DNA of 64,000 nucleotides from Terriglobus saanensis SP1PR4 (GCF_000179915.2 NC_014963.1:992001-1056000), one strand, 5' to 3'. Numbered from the stretch's first letter, positions 34,178 to 43,280 are shown. Notes: generated by a model not told the origin, from the letters alone. Made by a program: numbers and translations.

Positions 34178-34468
34178 CTATAAATCGCTTCTACGGCGTC
34201 GCATACGCGTTCCACCGCCAGCAAAAGCAGCCAGCATGACCACCGCGTGCAGCAGAAACCATCCCGAAAGCCCCTGGTCTTGGTAGATCAGCACAAGGAT
34301 CAGGACGCGGGGAATGATGATCGCGGCCAGCAGAGGAACCAGCCCGATCACCACAAACTGGTGCTGCAGCCACATCACCAGCAGCGAAACGCGCGGCAGG
34401 AAGAGGCTGATGACCAGGAACCAGAACGGCAGCAGATGCACGGGAAAATTGATCGTCAAGCTATGCAT
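34178..34468 (-). CDS. Small hydrophobic membrane protein, unknown
   Basis: A 96-residue protein with about three membrane helices and an Arg-rich cytoplasmic tail (TRMRRRRSDL). No motif is recognised. It begins five bases after the stop of the cupredoxin-like lipoprotein gene on the same strand, so the pair is probably one transcript, and it may anchor or assist that protein. Confidence 0.6.
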   Translation of the reverse strand: MHSLTINFPVHLLPFWFLVISLFLPRVSLLVMWLQHQFVVIGLVPLLAAIIIPRVLILVLIYQDQGLSGWFLLHAVVMLAAFAGGGTRMRRRRSDL

Positions 34469-34473
34469 GAACC

Positions 34474-35262
34474 CTACTTTGCTGTGAAGGTCACTGAGGC
34501 CTCGGCGGCCTGCTGTGCCTTCACGGTAATGGGAATGGTCTGCTCGCCAAGCTTCTCATGAACGAAGACAAGAACGTAGTTTCCTTGCGGCAGGCCGGTG
34601 ATCTGGAACTTGCCTGAAGTGTTGCTCACAGCAAAAAACGGCGTTGGACTGACATTCAGGAACGCATTCATCCACGGGTGATTGTTGCACCGGATCGGCA
34701 GCATGCTCTCCGCGGAGGTGAATTTCAATGACTCCGGCTTGCCACCGGGGCCCTGCGAAACATCGACGGACTGGTTACCCGCCTGGACTGCCATCGTATG
34801 CACGTTATGCATGGTCGGATCGGAGTTTGTGAACTGCACCGAACCACCTTGAAAAATCGCGCTCACATGGGGAATGAAGCGGCAGCCCTTCTGATCGATG
34901 GTGATCGGCTGCATCGCCTGTGCGGACGCGGGGGCGCTCGGAGCATTCCGCACATAAACAAAGACGTTCGCCAGATTGCCGTCCTTCGCCATGATCTGCT
35001 CGGACATGTTCTCCGCGTTCGAAAGCGTGCAGGCAGGGTCCTGACTCATGTCGATCCTGATGGGCGCAGGCACTTGCCCAGCGATCTTCACCGTTCCCGT
35101 TATGGAACCGAGGGTCGTAGGATTGGGTGCAGCGGTTGGAGATGCCGGTACAGAGGGTCCGGCTCCCACCACGCTGCCCTGGCGCACGGCGGCATCCGGT
35201 TTGCAGCCAATAAGGGGAAACATCAGGCCAGAAAAAAGAAGAAGTGCTGCGGCGTTTCTCAT
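34474..35262 (-). CDS. Cupredoxin-like lipoprotein
   Basis: A 262-residue exported protein with a lipobox (FPLIGC, cysteine at about residue 20). After a Ser/Pro-rich linker comes a beta-sandwich with a plastocyanin-like pattern: a histidine in DPTMHNVHTM, then IRCNNHPWM with cysteine, histidine and methionine in type I copper spacing (about residues 155-205). The last 60 residues (FAVSNTSGKFQITGLPQGNYVLVFVHEKL) look like a carboxypeptidase-regulatory beta-sandwich. It likely carries electrons or copper at the outer membrane or in the periplasm; the copper site is inferred from spacing. Confidence 0.72.
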   Translation of the reverse strand: MRNAAALLLFSGLMFPLIGCKPDAAVRQGSVVGAGPSVPASPTAAPNPTTLGSITGTVKIAGQVPAPIRIDMSQDPACTLSNAENMSEQIMAKDGNLANVFVYVRNAPSAPASAQAMQPITIDQKGCRFIPHVSAIFQGGSVQFTNSDPTMHNVHTMAVQAGNQSVDVSQGPGGKPESLKFTSAESMLPIRCNNHPWMNAFLNVSPTPFFAVSNTSGKFQITGLPQGNYVLVFVHEKLGEQTIPITVKAQQAAEASVTFTAK

Positions 35263-35311
35263 GTACGGATCAAGCCTCGAAATGGGTAAGATGCGCGAAC
35301 TATCTGATTCG

Positions 35312-35779
35312 TCAACCCTTGCGGCGTTGGGCCAGCAGAAGACCTTCGAGCTCCTGCTTGAACTCGGAGACGTCCTTGAAGTCCCGATAAACCGACGCGA
35401 AGCGAATATACGCTACCGTATCGATCTCCTTCAGGCGCGCCATGATCAGCTCGCCTACCTCGCTGGTGGTGCGCTCGCGCTCGGGCGAATCGACGACGTA
35501 GGCTTCCGTTTGATCCACGATCTTTTCGAGGGCAGAAGGAGACAAAGGCCGCTTTTCGCAGGCATGCAGAAGCCCGGAGAGCACCTTTTGCCGGTCGAAC
35601 TTCTCCCGGCGGCCGTCCTTCTTCACCACCATGTAGGGGATTTCGTCGATCCGTTCGTACGTTGTGAAACGCTTCTCGCAACGTTCGCATTCCCGCCGTC
35701 GCCGAATGGAATCGGCTTCCTTGCTTTCGCGCGAATCAACCACCTTGTCTTGAGAAAAACCGCAATACGGACACTTCAT
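35312..35779 (-). CDS. nrdR: Transcriptional repressor NrdR
   Basis: A 155-residue repressor of ribonucleotide reductase genes. The N-terminal zinc ribbon has cysteines at residues 3, 6, 31 and 34. It is followed by an ATP-cone domain (about 46-140) that senses ATP/dATP, including PYMVVKKDGRREKFDRQKV. The ATG at 35779 gives the standard length; a TTG three codons earlier is also in frame. No ribonucleotide reductase gene is in the window. Confidence 0.95.
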   Translation of the reverse strand: MKCPYCGFSQDKVVDSRESKEADSIRRRRECERCEKRFTTYERIDEIPYMVVKKDGRREKFDRQKVLSGLLHACEKRPLSPSALEKIVDQTEAYVVDSPERERTTSEVGELIMARLKEIDTVAYIRFASVYRDFKDVSEFKQELEGLLLAQRRKG

Positions 35780-35807
35780 AGAATCCAAGTCTAGCGCGTG
35801 TCCCGCC

Positions 35808-36839
35808 TCAGACCGCTGCAGGCTCCGCGGAAGTCTTCTTGAGCTCCTTCATGGAGATGCTCTCCACGCGGGCGTAGATCAGGCCGATGGGAACGATGGA
35901 CAGAGACGTAACCAGCAGGAGCAGGGCTCCGCAACCGGTCGCCGTCTCGATGGGCGTGCCGTAGGAGGCGTGCATCGCGGTCGAAGTCACCGCGATCTGC
36001 GTAAACCAGCCAACCACCGGAAGCTGCAGGAGCGATCCACCGATGGACGCCGCCATCAGCAGCATGGCCTGCGAAAAGGTAAGGTGCGCGAGCGTCGGCT
36101 CCAGCACAAACGCGTGGCAGGTCTGCACGTAGGCAAACGCAATCATCGCCCACATCGCCAGCGACATCACGGCGGCAATCACAAACTCGTTCATGGAGGA
36201 GATTGCCGAAAGGCCCTCGCGGAAGTGAAGGATCTTCTCCGAAAGGCTGGTCGCAAACTTCTCAGAGAGCCCCGAAAGAGCGCCGCGCGCGAATCCCGCC
36301 ACCGCAACGCCGGAGACGCGGACCACCAGCGCGATGATCGCCAGGGCAACCGTCCCAATCAGGGAAAATACGCCGACATGGACGAAGGTCTCGTGATGCG
36401 GCATGTCCTTCGGCGCAAAGGCAAAGGCCGAAGAGAAGATCAACGCCGCCGCTCCCAGGTCGAACATCCGCTCCACCGTGTACACCGCAATCTGCGCCGG
36501 AACATTCGTCTTGGTGCGTTTCGCAATGAGATACGGGCGCGAAAGATCGGCCAGGCGACCGAACATGGCGACCGCGGAAAATCCAACAAACTGCGATCCC
36601 AGAAGGGAAAGAGGACCGACCTTCGTCCCGGGGCGAAGGAAAATCGCCCAGCGCCACGATCGGATGACAAACGAAAGATAGATCAGGGCTACGCCCGCGG
36701 CAATATGGACCGGGCTGGCCGAGCGCAGCTGATTCCCGAACATCTTCCAGTCGAAGTGAATGCGGTAGATGAGGAGCCATGCGATGAAGAGAACGAAAGC
36801 GATAGTGAGAAGCGGGACAACCAGTTTTCGCGAATTCAA
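35808..36839 (-). CDS. Lysylphosphatidylglycerol synthase TM region/UPF0104 membrane protein
   Basis: A 343-residue inner-membrane protein with about eight helices. The segments VIRSWRWAIFLRP and GRLADLSRPYLIAKRT near residues 60-115 match the LPG_synthase_TM/UPF0104 family, whose members are flippase-like or accessory to lipid modification. No catalytic aminoacyl-transfer domain follows. Its start overlaps the stop of the lytic transglycosylase gene in ATGA (36836-36839), so both are made together, consistent with an envelope role. Confidence 0.82.
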   Translation of the reverse strand: MNSRKLVVPLLTIAFVLFIAWLLIYRIHFDWKMFGNQLRSASPVHIAAGVALIYLSFVIRSWRWAIFLRPGTKVGPLSLLGSQFVGFSAVAMFGRLADLSRPYLIAKRTKTNVPAQIAVYTVERMFDLGAAALIFSSAFAFAPKDMPHHETFVHVGVFSLIGTVALAIIALVVRVSGVAVAGFARGALSGLSEKFATSLSEKILHFREGLSAISSMNEFVIAAVMSLAMWAMIAFAYVQTCHAFVLEPTLAHLTFSQAMLLMAASIGGSLLQLPVVGWFTQIAVTSTAMHASYGTPIETATGCGALLLLVTSLSIVPIGLIYARVESISMKELKKTSAEPAAV

Positions 36840-37549
36840 CGTGTCGCCCTCAGATCTAATCTCTTCTCTTGCGCCAGCTCTTGCATCCTGGCCAGCTTGC
36901 GCCGATTGAACTCGCGGATCACGCGGGCCACATACGCCCTCGTCTCGCGATAAGGAGGAACCCCATGATAGCGATCCACCGCCCCCGGACCTGCGTTGTA
37001 CGCCGCCAGGGCCTTGGGCAGGTTATCGTGATAACGGATGAGCAATTGGTCGAGATAGGTTGTGCCGCCGCCGATGTTCTGTTCCGGCTCAAAGGCATCG
37101 TGCACACCCAGCTCCGTCGCAGTTCCGGGCATCAGCTGCATCAAGCCGCGGGCTCCGGTGCGGGAGACCGCATGCCGATTCCCGGCGCTCTCGGCCTGAA
37201 TCACCGAAGCCAGCAGGTCGACATCGATATGGTGGCGTTCCCCAGCCGTGCTCAACATCGCACCCATCGTCGGTCCATTGGCCGTGGGAATCGTGGAGAC
37301 GGGCGCGACCGTCGGCGGGACGTCGTCCACAACGACGATCGACTGAATCTTTGCGTTGTCGATCTCAACATAGGCATCGCGGTCGCCCTCGGAGAGGTAG
37401 AGACGCACGCGGCTTTCCGAGATGGCTTCGCGACGGACGCAGTTCAATTCAAATCCTGTCGTCAGGGTGATGCGCTCCATGGCCGCTGCAGAAAGATACG
37501 GTACCGCGAGCAGCAAAATGAGCGAGACGGGTCTGAAGCGCAACACCAT
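36836..37549 (-). CDS. Lytic transglycosylase (SLT domain)
   Basis: A 237-residue exported peptidoglycan lyase with a signal peptide (about 1-23). A domain of unknown role follows up to about residue 95, and a C-terminal goose-lysozyme-like SLT domain fills the rest. The catalytic glutamate is in VIQAESAGN, followed by GARGLMQLMPGTATELG and AYNAGPGAVDRYHG, the usual family motifs. It cleaves glycan strands to 1,6-anhydro ends and may help in envelope growth or in assembly of complexes across the wall. It is coupled to the membrane protein gene downstream. Confidence 0.9.
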   Translation of the reverse strand: MVLRFRPVSLILLLAVPYLSAAAMERITLTTGFELNCVRREAISESRVRLYLSEGDRDAYVEIDNAKIQSIVVVDDVPPTVAPVSTIPTANGPTMGAMLSTAGERHHIDVDLLASVIQAESAGNRHAVSRTGARGLMQLMPGTATELGVHDAFEPEQNIGGGTTYLDQLLIRYHDNLPKALAAYNAGPGAVDRYHGVPPYRETRAYVARVIREFNRRKLARMQELAQEKRLDLRATR

Positions 37550-37576
37550 GCTCCAAGGGTAGCAAAATGCCGGAGG

Positions 37577-38506
37577 TCAGGAGCCTAGAAGGCCCTCAAT
37601 GGCAATGGCTACACCATCGTCCAAGTTCGTCCTGCCAACGATCCATCCTCGGCGCTGCGCCATCTCCTGCAGGTCCTCGGGAGCATTGCCCATCACGACC
37701 GACCGTCCCGCGACTTCAAAGAGAGACACGTCATTCCAGTTATCTCCAATCGCCACCGTCTCTTCCGGGCTTACCCCGTGGTCCTGGCAGAGCTGCCGAA
37801 GCGCCGCTCCCTTACTGCAGCCCGCAGGCAGCAGGTCCACCATGCAGAGATCGCGCGCCGGATATTCTGTTCTGTGCACGGCCACACGCGCCGTATGGAT
37901 CCGCTCCGCAGGGGTATGGCCCTCGGAGATCACGTGTTCGTGCGCCAGAAGAAGCTTCTCGGCGGCGCGCATCCTTTCTAAATTGCCACAGAGCATGGCC
38001 TGAATGGGCATGTTCTCCGGATCGTCAAAGATGCGTGTAATGGGCACATGCGCCTCAATCCACGGGGCGTTGGAGACCATCCAACCGTTGATGCTCTGGT
38101 GCAGATTGTCGAGCTCCTCCACCACAAGCGCTCCGGGACCGTCCTCGCCGTCCTCCCCCACCTTGTCGAAGGTCAGAACGAGGGCGTTCCGGTACTCCAC
38201 CAGATGCGTGCAGAGCCAAAGCGCCGTCTCCCGGTCCAGGAACGTCCGGTGCAGCAGTCTGGAATCGAAGGTCCGCGTTACAGCTCCGTTGGAACTCATG
38301 ATGGGGCAGGAACCGTCCAGTGCGAGCGTCCGGAGGATCTTCATCGCATAGCTGTGCCGCCGTCCGGTAGCGATGGCGATAAGCACACCTTCGCGGGCCG
38401 CCAAGTCGAGCGCGGCAACGTTCCGCTCACTTACCTTACCTTCGGCTCCGACCAGGGTTCCGTCCATATCGAGCACGATGATCTTTGGTTTCATTTCCGC
38501 TTTCAT
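37577..38506 (-). CDS. HAD-superfamily (Cof-type) phosphatase
   Basis: A 309-residue cytoplasmic hydrolase of the HAD superfamily, subfamily IIB (Cof-like). Motif I is VLDMDGTLV near residue 10, motif II a threonine in IAIATGRRH, and motif IV GDNWNDVSLFEVAG with metal-binding aspartates near the C-terminus. Members remove phosphate from sugar phosphates, FMN or other small metabolites; the exact substrate cannot be told. The ATG at 38506 overlaps the EamA stop in ATGA and is preferred to a second ATG at 38494. Confidence 0.9.
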   Translation of the reverse strand: MKAEMKPKIIVLDMDGTLVGAEGKVSERNVAALDLAAREGVLIAIATGRRHSYAMKILRTLALDGSCPIMSSNGAVTRTFDSRLLHRTFLDRETALWLCTHLVEYRNALVLTFDKVGEDGEDGPGALVVEELDNLHQSINGWMVSNAPWIEAHVPITRIFDDPENMPIQAMLCGNLERMRAAEKLLLAHEHVISEGHTPAERIHTARVAVHRTEYPARDLCMVDLLPAGCSKGAALRQLCQDHGVSPEETVAIGDNWNDVSLFEVAGRSVVMGNAPEDLQEMAQRRGWIVGRTNLDDGVAIAIEGLLGS

Positions 38507-39429
38507 TCGGTGACCAGGGCAGACGCCAGTTCGGCGCCTACTACCTCGGTGCGGGAGCGCGTGGTCAACACCACGGCGGCCAGAACGATCATGGTTCCTC
38601 CCACCCACGCCGAAGGGCCGAGGGTCTCGTGCAAGAGGAGAATACCCAGAACCGAACCCATCAGGGGCTCCAGATTAAGAAATACACCCGCCTGCGAGGC
38701 CGGCACCTGCTGCATGCCCCAGTTCCAAAGCATCGTGGTGGCCGCCGTACACAGCACACCGCTGGCCGCGAGCGCCATCCACGCCCGCGCTGAAATTCCA
38801 TGCACTGGAGGCAGGCCGTACGCCAGCGGCGTCCAGACAGCCAGCATGACAAATCCCGCCAGCAGACCCCATGCGGTTACGGCAATCGAGGTGTGGTGAG
38901 CCATCAACTTTTTGTTGATTAGGATCCAGAACAGCGCGATGCAGAGCGAAAACACCACCAACAGATCTCCCGCGACCGTAGGTCCACCATGCGTGGAGTG
39001 GCTCGCGCCCAGGGCGATCAAGGTAGCTCCGCATGTGGAGACAGCGAGAGAGGTCCAACCGAGCAGATCCATACGCTCGTGCGCGAAGACCGCCGCGCCC
39101 ACAGCCAGGATCACCGGCATCGTCCCCACCATCAGGGAGGCATGTGCCACCGTGGTCAACGAAAGTCCTTTGAACTGAAAAAGAAACTGCAACGGCACAC
39201 CGAGAAAAGATCCGAGCGCCAGCCAGCCCCAGGCGCGCCGGTCAAACGTGGGGCGATGGAGGATCAAGAGGGGGACCAGGGCCACGATCGCGAAGAAGAA
39301 GCGATAGAAGACCATGTGCCCGACAGACATCTCCCTTAGAGCGATCTTTCCAAAAAAGAACCCCGTACCCCAAAGAGCGCCCGCGCAGCCGCATGCTGCG
39401 AAACCAAGATTGCGATGGCGGATAGGCAT
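38503..39429 (-). CDS. EamA/DMT-family transporter
   Basis: A 308-residue inner-membrane protein with about ten helices in two EamA repeats. Typical segments are GALWGTGFFFGKIAL (first repeat), TVAHASLMVGTMPVILA and the second-repeat ASQAGVFLNLEPLMGSVLG. Family members export amino acids or other metabolites. The ATG at 39429 gives the standard length; the GGAGG next to it is only one base away, so translation may use another site. It is followed by the Cof phosphatase gene with an ATGA overlap. Confidence 0.88.
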   Translation of the reverse strand: MPIRHRNLGFAACGCAGALWGTGFFFGKIALREMSVGHMVFYRFFFAIVALVPLLILHRPTFDRRAWGWLALGSFLGVPLQFLFQFKGLSLTTVAHASLMVGTMPVILAVGAAVFAHERMDLLGWTSLAVSTCGATLIALGASHSTHGGPTVAGDLLVVFSLCIALFWILINKKLMAHHTSIAVTAWGLLAGFVMLAVWTPLAYGLPPVHGISARAWMALAASGVLCTAATTMLWNWGMQQVPASQAGVFLNLEPLMGSVLGILLLHETLGPSAWVGGTMIVLAAVVLTTRSRTEVVGAELASALVTE

Positions 39430-39572
39430 GCCTCCACTTTCGCATATTGGCAGCGGAAATGTTCTCGCGGATGCGAGATGCTCTCCGGATATGCCATGAT
39501 GAAGCTTCCAAAGGCGCACAGACACCCATGCCTCAAAGAGCGTCAGGTAACGAATACTTCCTTCATGCGACG

Positions 39573-40865
39573 ATGCGCGCGGCGTCTCTCCGCCGTCTTG
39601 CGAGTTCTTGTCTTGCGAGTTCCTGTCTCGCGGGTCCCTGCCTTGCAGTCTCTTGCCTGGCCTGGATGTGCCTCCCCGCGTGGTCTGCGCCTGCCCGCCC
39701 TCAGGCCGTGCCCTCTGCCCATGTCGATCTCGTCCCGCTCGGGTACAAGCCACTCTCTCCGCGTGCCCTGGCCAGCGGGGAATCTCTGGAAACCGTCGAC
39801 TTCATCGATGCGACGCATCTCCTCGTCACCTTCAATCAGCGCAAACTCATCGCCCGCCTGCGCGACGACCCCGAAGGCGACCGCGACCGCATTCTCCGCG
39901 CCGTCGTCGTCCACCTGCCGGATGGGAAAGTGACCGCGGAAGCGGAGTGGCGCACGCATGACCGGGAGCGCTATCTCTGGTCACTCGCCGACGGACGCTT
40001 TTTACTGCGCCTGGGGAACGCAATCTCGGTGCTTGCGCCCCGCAACGCGCATCCCGGAGAAGAACTCCAGCGTTACTCTCTTCTGGTCATGTCCCGGAAG
40101 TTGAGGCATGTGCAGGTTGCGCCCGATGGACAGACCATCGCTGTCGAGAGTTCAAAACCTGAAATGATTGGCGACGACCCGGACGAACCGACGTCGAAAC
40201 GTCCCATTGAACTGGATCTCTACACCTTCCACGCCTCTCCGTTCGGCCTGGAAAAGCGCGGAACGACACCTCTTCCTGCCGTACTTCACTTCAGCTTTAC
40301 GGATGAGGGATACCTCGTTGCCAACCCGGAAAAGGGAGGCACGTGGGCCTTCGATCTCTCGGGCTTTCACGGAGAGACGCTGGAGCTTGCAGGCGTTCAA
40401 ACCAGTTGCCGCCCGGAACATCTCTTCGTCAGCCCAACTGAATTTATCGTTTCGGCCTGTCGCGTCGGAGACGAACGCGGCATGCTCGGTGCATTCAACC
40501 TTCGTGGAGAAGTCCTCTGGCTGCAAGGCGTCCCGCCTCCGCACGGCGCCAGCTTTTCCCTTGCACCCAATGCTGGCCGTTTCGCCATGCGCGGCACCAG
40601 CACCGACGTAGACATCTCAAGAGATGACAACCTACCCTCGGGGCAGGAAGTGCGTGTCTTCCAGACCTACAGTGGAGCCATGCTCTTGCGCACCGAATGC
40701 ACCCCCACGCAGAAGGCCGACCAGAATTTCGCCCTCTCTGATGACGGCATGCAGCTCGCTGTCTGGAGCCGTGACGCGATCAATATCTACCCGCTCCCAG
40801 CACTCTCCGCGAAAGACGAAAACGCCGTAAAGCAGGCCAAGCAACCCGTTGTCTTTAAGAAGTAG
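39573..40865 (+). CDS. Secreted protein with beta-propeller-like repeats, unknown
   Basis: A 430-residue exported protein. A signal peptide of about 40 residues contains five copies of an LAxxC pentapeptide (residues 9-33), encoded by a 15-bp tandem repeat at 39597-39671. The rest is beta-rich, with periodic segments such as VDFIDATHLLVTF, VQVAPDGQTIAVES and FALSDDGMQLAVWS, as in WD40/YncE-like propellers. Many acidobacteria have proteins of this type, with unknown role. The ATG at 39573 is chosen because the signal peptide starts there; the upstream frame runs through the divergent promoter region of the EamA gene. Confidence 0.68.
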   Translation: MRAASLRRLASSCLASSCLAGPCLAVSCLAWMCLPAWSAPARPQAVPSAHVDLVPLGYKPLSPRALASGESLETVDFIDATHLLVTFNQRKLIARLRDDPEGDRDRILRAVVVHLPDGKVTAEAEWRTHDRERYLWSLADGRFLLRLGNAISVLAPRNAHPGEELQRYSLLVMSRKLRHVQVAPDGQTIAVESSKPEMIGDDPDEPTSKRPIELDLYTFHASPFGLEKRGTTPLPAVLHFSFTDEGYLVANPEKGGTWAFDLSGFHGETLELAGVQTSCRPEHLFVSPTEFIVSACRVGDERGMLGAFNLRGEVLWLQGVPPPHGASFSLAPNAGRFAMRGTSTDVDISRDDNLPSGQEVRVFQTYSGAMLLRTECTPTQKADQNFALSDDGMQLAVWSRDAINIYPLPALSAKDENAVKQAKQPVVFKK

Positions 40866-40907
40866 AGATACTGTTCTCTTGTCATCCCGTAGGGATCTGC
40901 TTTTTGC

Positions 40908-40947
40908 GTGCCCTATTCTTTCGTAGCTATCACGAAAGAATAGGACA
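40908..40947 (+). repeat. Dispersed palindromic repeat, copy D (hairpin only)
   Basis: A GTGCCCTATTCTTTCG arm pairing with CGAAAGAATAGG: a perfect 13-bp stem (40912-40924 with 40932-40944) over a 7-base loop. Several stem bases differ from copies B and C, but both arms have changed together. It lies between convergent genes; the GAGCGCAC tail is missing. Confidence 0.75.
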
Positions 40948-40955
40948 AAAAAATC

Positions 40956-42311
40956 CTAGTTGCAACCAAAAGTACTTACAACTATGCCGCTAACAATCTT
41001 TATTGAGCAACCTCCAACGGTTGCCGTACCACTATATCCGTTTCCTGCAACTACACTCGTGGCAGACAAAGCACCTTTGATCTCAAACAATGCAGTCGGA
41101 TCTTGGACATTGTATGTATCCACGGTTTGAGCGTTGAAATTATTTCCGTAAATTCGAGATGCACCCGAAGCCGAATCTATTGAAAGACCATAGCTGGCAT
41201 GTGCAGATCCGCCATTCACGCTTGTAATTCCAGCCACCGTTGTATTTGCGCTCCCAACTACTGATATAGATGGGGTTCCACCTTCTAGTGTTCCCGAATT
41301 GAATATGACGCCGTTTGAGGTGTTTACACCATTTGACTGGTTAATAAAGATCGATGTTTGGCCCGGGTTGTAGACATGAAAATTACTGATCACTACAGCG
41401 GAACTTCCGGAAATACTGATGTCCTGATAATGGTTCTGGGTGAAAATACCTGAGATTTTGGCACCGATAATGCGGGTAAGGCTAATGCTCGCAGATGATT
41501 GCACGCTGTTGTCAAATATTCCGGAGAAAGTGTACCCCTGATAGTTGGCTGTTCCAGGGCTAGGTCCAGTAATTGAAACAGTAGAAATCTGCTGAAAACC
41601 TCTTAAGTCATCGGCAATGACGTAATTGGCCATCACATCGCCCTCACTCTGGTTAGAGTAGATTCCGTAGCTGGTTCCGGAGTCGAAGGTGTTATGAGAT
41701 AAATCCAAACCTCCCGCATTAACAAGTCTAATGCCTACCCCGACTCCGGCAAACCAGCAATTATTAATATGGGTGTCAAATATTGCGAATTCTGGAACTC
41801 CCAAAGTAATCGCTGTGTTAGATTTATTACCTACGAAAGCTAGGTTTTTGATGTCTACATCGTCAGCCCGAACAATAAAGTCATTCGAGCCCCCGCTAAT
41901 TCGAGAACCATAGACCCCAGTTTGGGCGCCATGGATGGCGATGTTCATGCCCCTTGGTATTACTACGGGACTACTGAAGTTATACGATCCGGGCGGAACG
42001 ATAAGTTCAGCGATATATTTCGCGTCTTGAGGTGTCCCGCCTCCGCTACTACAAGAGTTGGTTGCATCGCTACAGCTGCTTGAGATATCTGCAATCGCCC
42101 TGCGGAAACAAGTATCATCTAGCACCCCACTCGTGGCGCACCACTGATTTACATAATAGATATTGTTTAGCTTATTTACACCTAGAGAAGTCGATGTTGG
42201 CTGTGAGATGGTCTGGCTTGAAGATGGATTGCTGACGATAGCCTGTCCCAAAAAAGAGCTTGAACTAGCGAAGGTTGCGAGCATGATGAGCACGAATGTT
42301 CTTATTAACAT
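40956..42311 (-). CDS. Secreted right-handed beta-helix protein in AT-rich DNA
   Basis: A 451-residue exported protein with a signal peptide (about 1-23, FLGQA). It has short Ser/Asn/Gly-rich repeats of the type seen in pectate-lyase-like or tail-spike beta-helices (residues 110-400). An N-terminal segment, IIYYV-like with NQWCATSGVLDD and TCFRRAIADI, resembles the start of capsule-degrading or pectate-lyase-superfamily proteins. The C-terminus ends in a GYSG..GGCSIKIVSGIVVSTFGC pattern that may be a sorting or oligomerisation tail. Codon use and base composition are clearly richer in A and T than the neighbours, which suggests transfer. No catalytic motif is certain. Confidence 0.72.
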   Translation of the reverse strand: MLIRTFVLIMLATFASSSSFLGQAIVSNPSSSQTISQPTSTSLGVNKLNNIYYVNQWCATSGVLDDTCFRRAIADISSSCSDATNSCSSGGGTPQDAKYIAELIVPPGSYNFSSPVVIPRGMNIAIHGAQTGVYGSRISGGSNDFIVRADDVDIKNLAFVGNKSNTAITLGVPEFAIFDTHINNCWFAGVGVGIRLVNAGGLDLSHNTFDSGTSYGIYSNQSEGDVMANYVIADDLRGFQQISTVSITGPSPGTANYQGYTFSGIFDNSVQSSASISLTRIIGAKISGIFTQNHYQDISISGSSAVVISNFHVYNPGQTSIFINQSNGVNTSNGVIFNSGTLEGGTPSISVVGSANTTVAGITSVNGGSAHASYGLSIDSASGASRIYGNNFNAQTVDTYNVQDPTALFEIKGALSATSVVAGNGYSGTATVGGCSIKIVSGIVVSTFGCN

Positions 42312-42755
42312 TTAGAATCGACCCATTTATTTGTGAGAAGGGAAAAGCTACCTGTTGAAGAAGCCAAACCGTTGTGGGTTTGGCCCAAAACGATCCAGGG
42401 TAATGCCATCGAAAGCGGCTTGGAGATTGCTTGCCCAATAGAGGTCAACGCCAGCAGAAACGTCGGAATAAATCTCATAATTAAAGCTTCAAACTAGGAT
42501 TCGGCGGTTGCTTCGCCTTATGTAGTCACGCTAAAGCGTACAGGAGCATCTGGTCAACGCTTTTCCTGCGCTTTGGCTGGCCATTGTGAATCTGAGTTCC
42601 GATTTAGTGACCACGTAGATCTTCCGAAGTGTCTGGCGATAGCCATATTTCTCTTTATTGTTTTGGCTCTTCGGCCCATATCTTGTGATAGCCAGCCAAG
42701 CGTGGAACCTATGGCGGTCGTGCACAAGAAAAAATATGATCCTCGATACCAGCAC
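42312..42755. other. AT-rich intergenic stretch beside mreD
   Basis: 444 bases without a recognisable gene, between the beta-helix gene and mreD. Base composition is lower in GC than the mre genes and similar to the beta-helix gene. A small hairpin (CCAAACC and GGTTTGG arms) lies at about 42364-42382. Frames open on both strands near 42550-42750 give no recognisable protein. It may be the edge of an inserted segment or the remnant of an older gene. Confidence 0.45.
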
Positions 42756-43280
42756 CTAGCTATCCGAACGCGTCCGGTCCAGCAGCAGAAACAGCGGCGT
42801 AGCCACAGCCGCATTCACGCCCGCTTTGATCAACTCATGCAGCCACAATCCCCGATACCCCGGCATGCCTAGCATCCAGTGACGCACGACGAACAGAATC
42901 GCGCTCTGCAGAAGGCTGAAGGCGAAACTCAAAAGCGTCCGGTTGAGCGGGTTCTCCACATCGATTTGCAGACCGATGGAAGCGGCAGCGTATCCCACGA
43001 TGGACTTCGCAATCCCGTTGATGCCGATTGGCTCATTCGTTGGAAGGTCCTGGGCCAGACCTACGATCATGCCGAGAAACGTTCCCGCCATTGGGCTCCG
43101 TTGGGAGACCGCAAAGAAGATCACGATAATCAGCGGCAGATCCAGAAGGTCGTACCGTGGAAAGAGGTGCGGCAGATAGACCCCGAGGAAGAGCGCAAAG
43201 AGCACGATCACCGCCGTCACCGCCGGGGGGAAGGTGTGTTGCTGCAATGCACGCCGGGTTGAAAGTCCACGTCTTGCCAT
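42756..43280 (-). CDS. mreD: Rod shape-determining protein MreD
   Basis: A 174-residue inner-membrane protein with about five helices; it works with MreB and MreC in the elongasome. Segments such as FPRYDLLDLPLIIVIFFA, MAGTFLGMIVGLAQDLP and IGINGIAKSIVGYAAASIG match the MreD family. It is the last gene of mreBCD, 21 bases after mreC. The usual downstream genes mrdA and rodA are not here but at 59442-62508. Confidence 0.9.
   Translation of the reverse strand: MARRGLSTRRALQQHTFPPAVTAVIVLFALFLGVYLPHLFPRYDLLDLPLIIVIFFAVSQRSPMAGTFLGMIVGLAQDLPTNEPIGINGIAKSIVGYAAASIGLQIDVENPLNRTLLSFAFSLLQSAILFVVRHWMLGMPGYRGLWLHELIKAGVNAAVATPLFLLLDRTRSDS

Noticed and set aside
40956-42755. Prophage or insertion sequence
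   Set aside because: No transposase, integrase, terminal inverted repeats or target duplication was seen; only base composition points to transfer.
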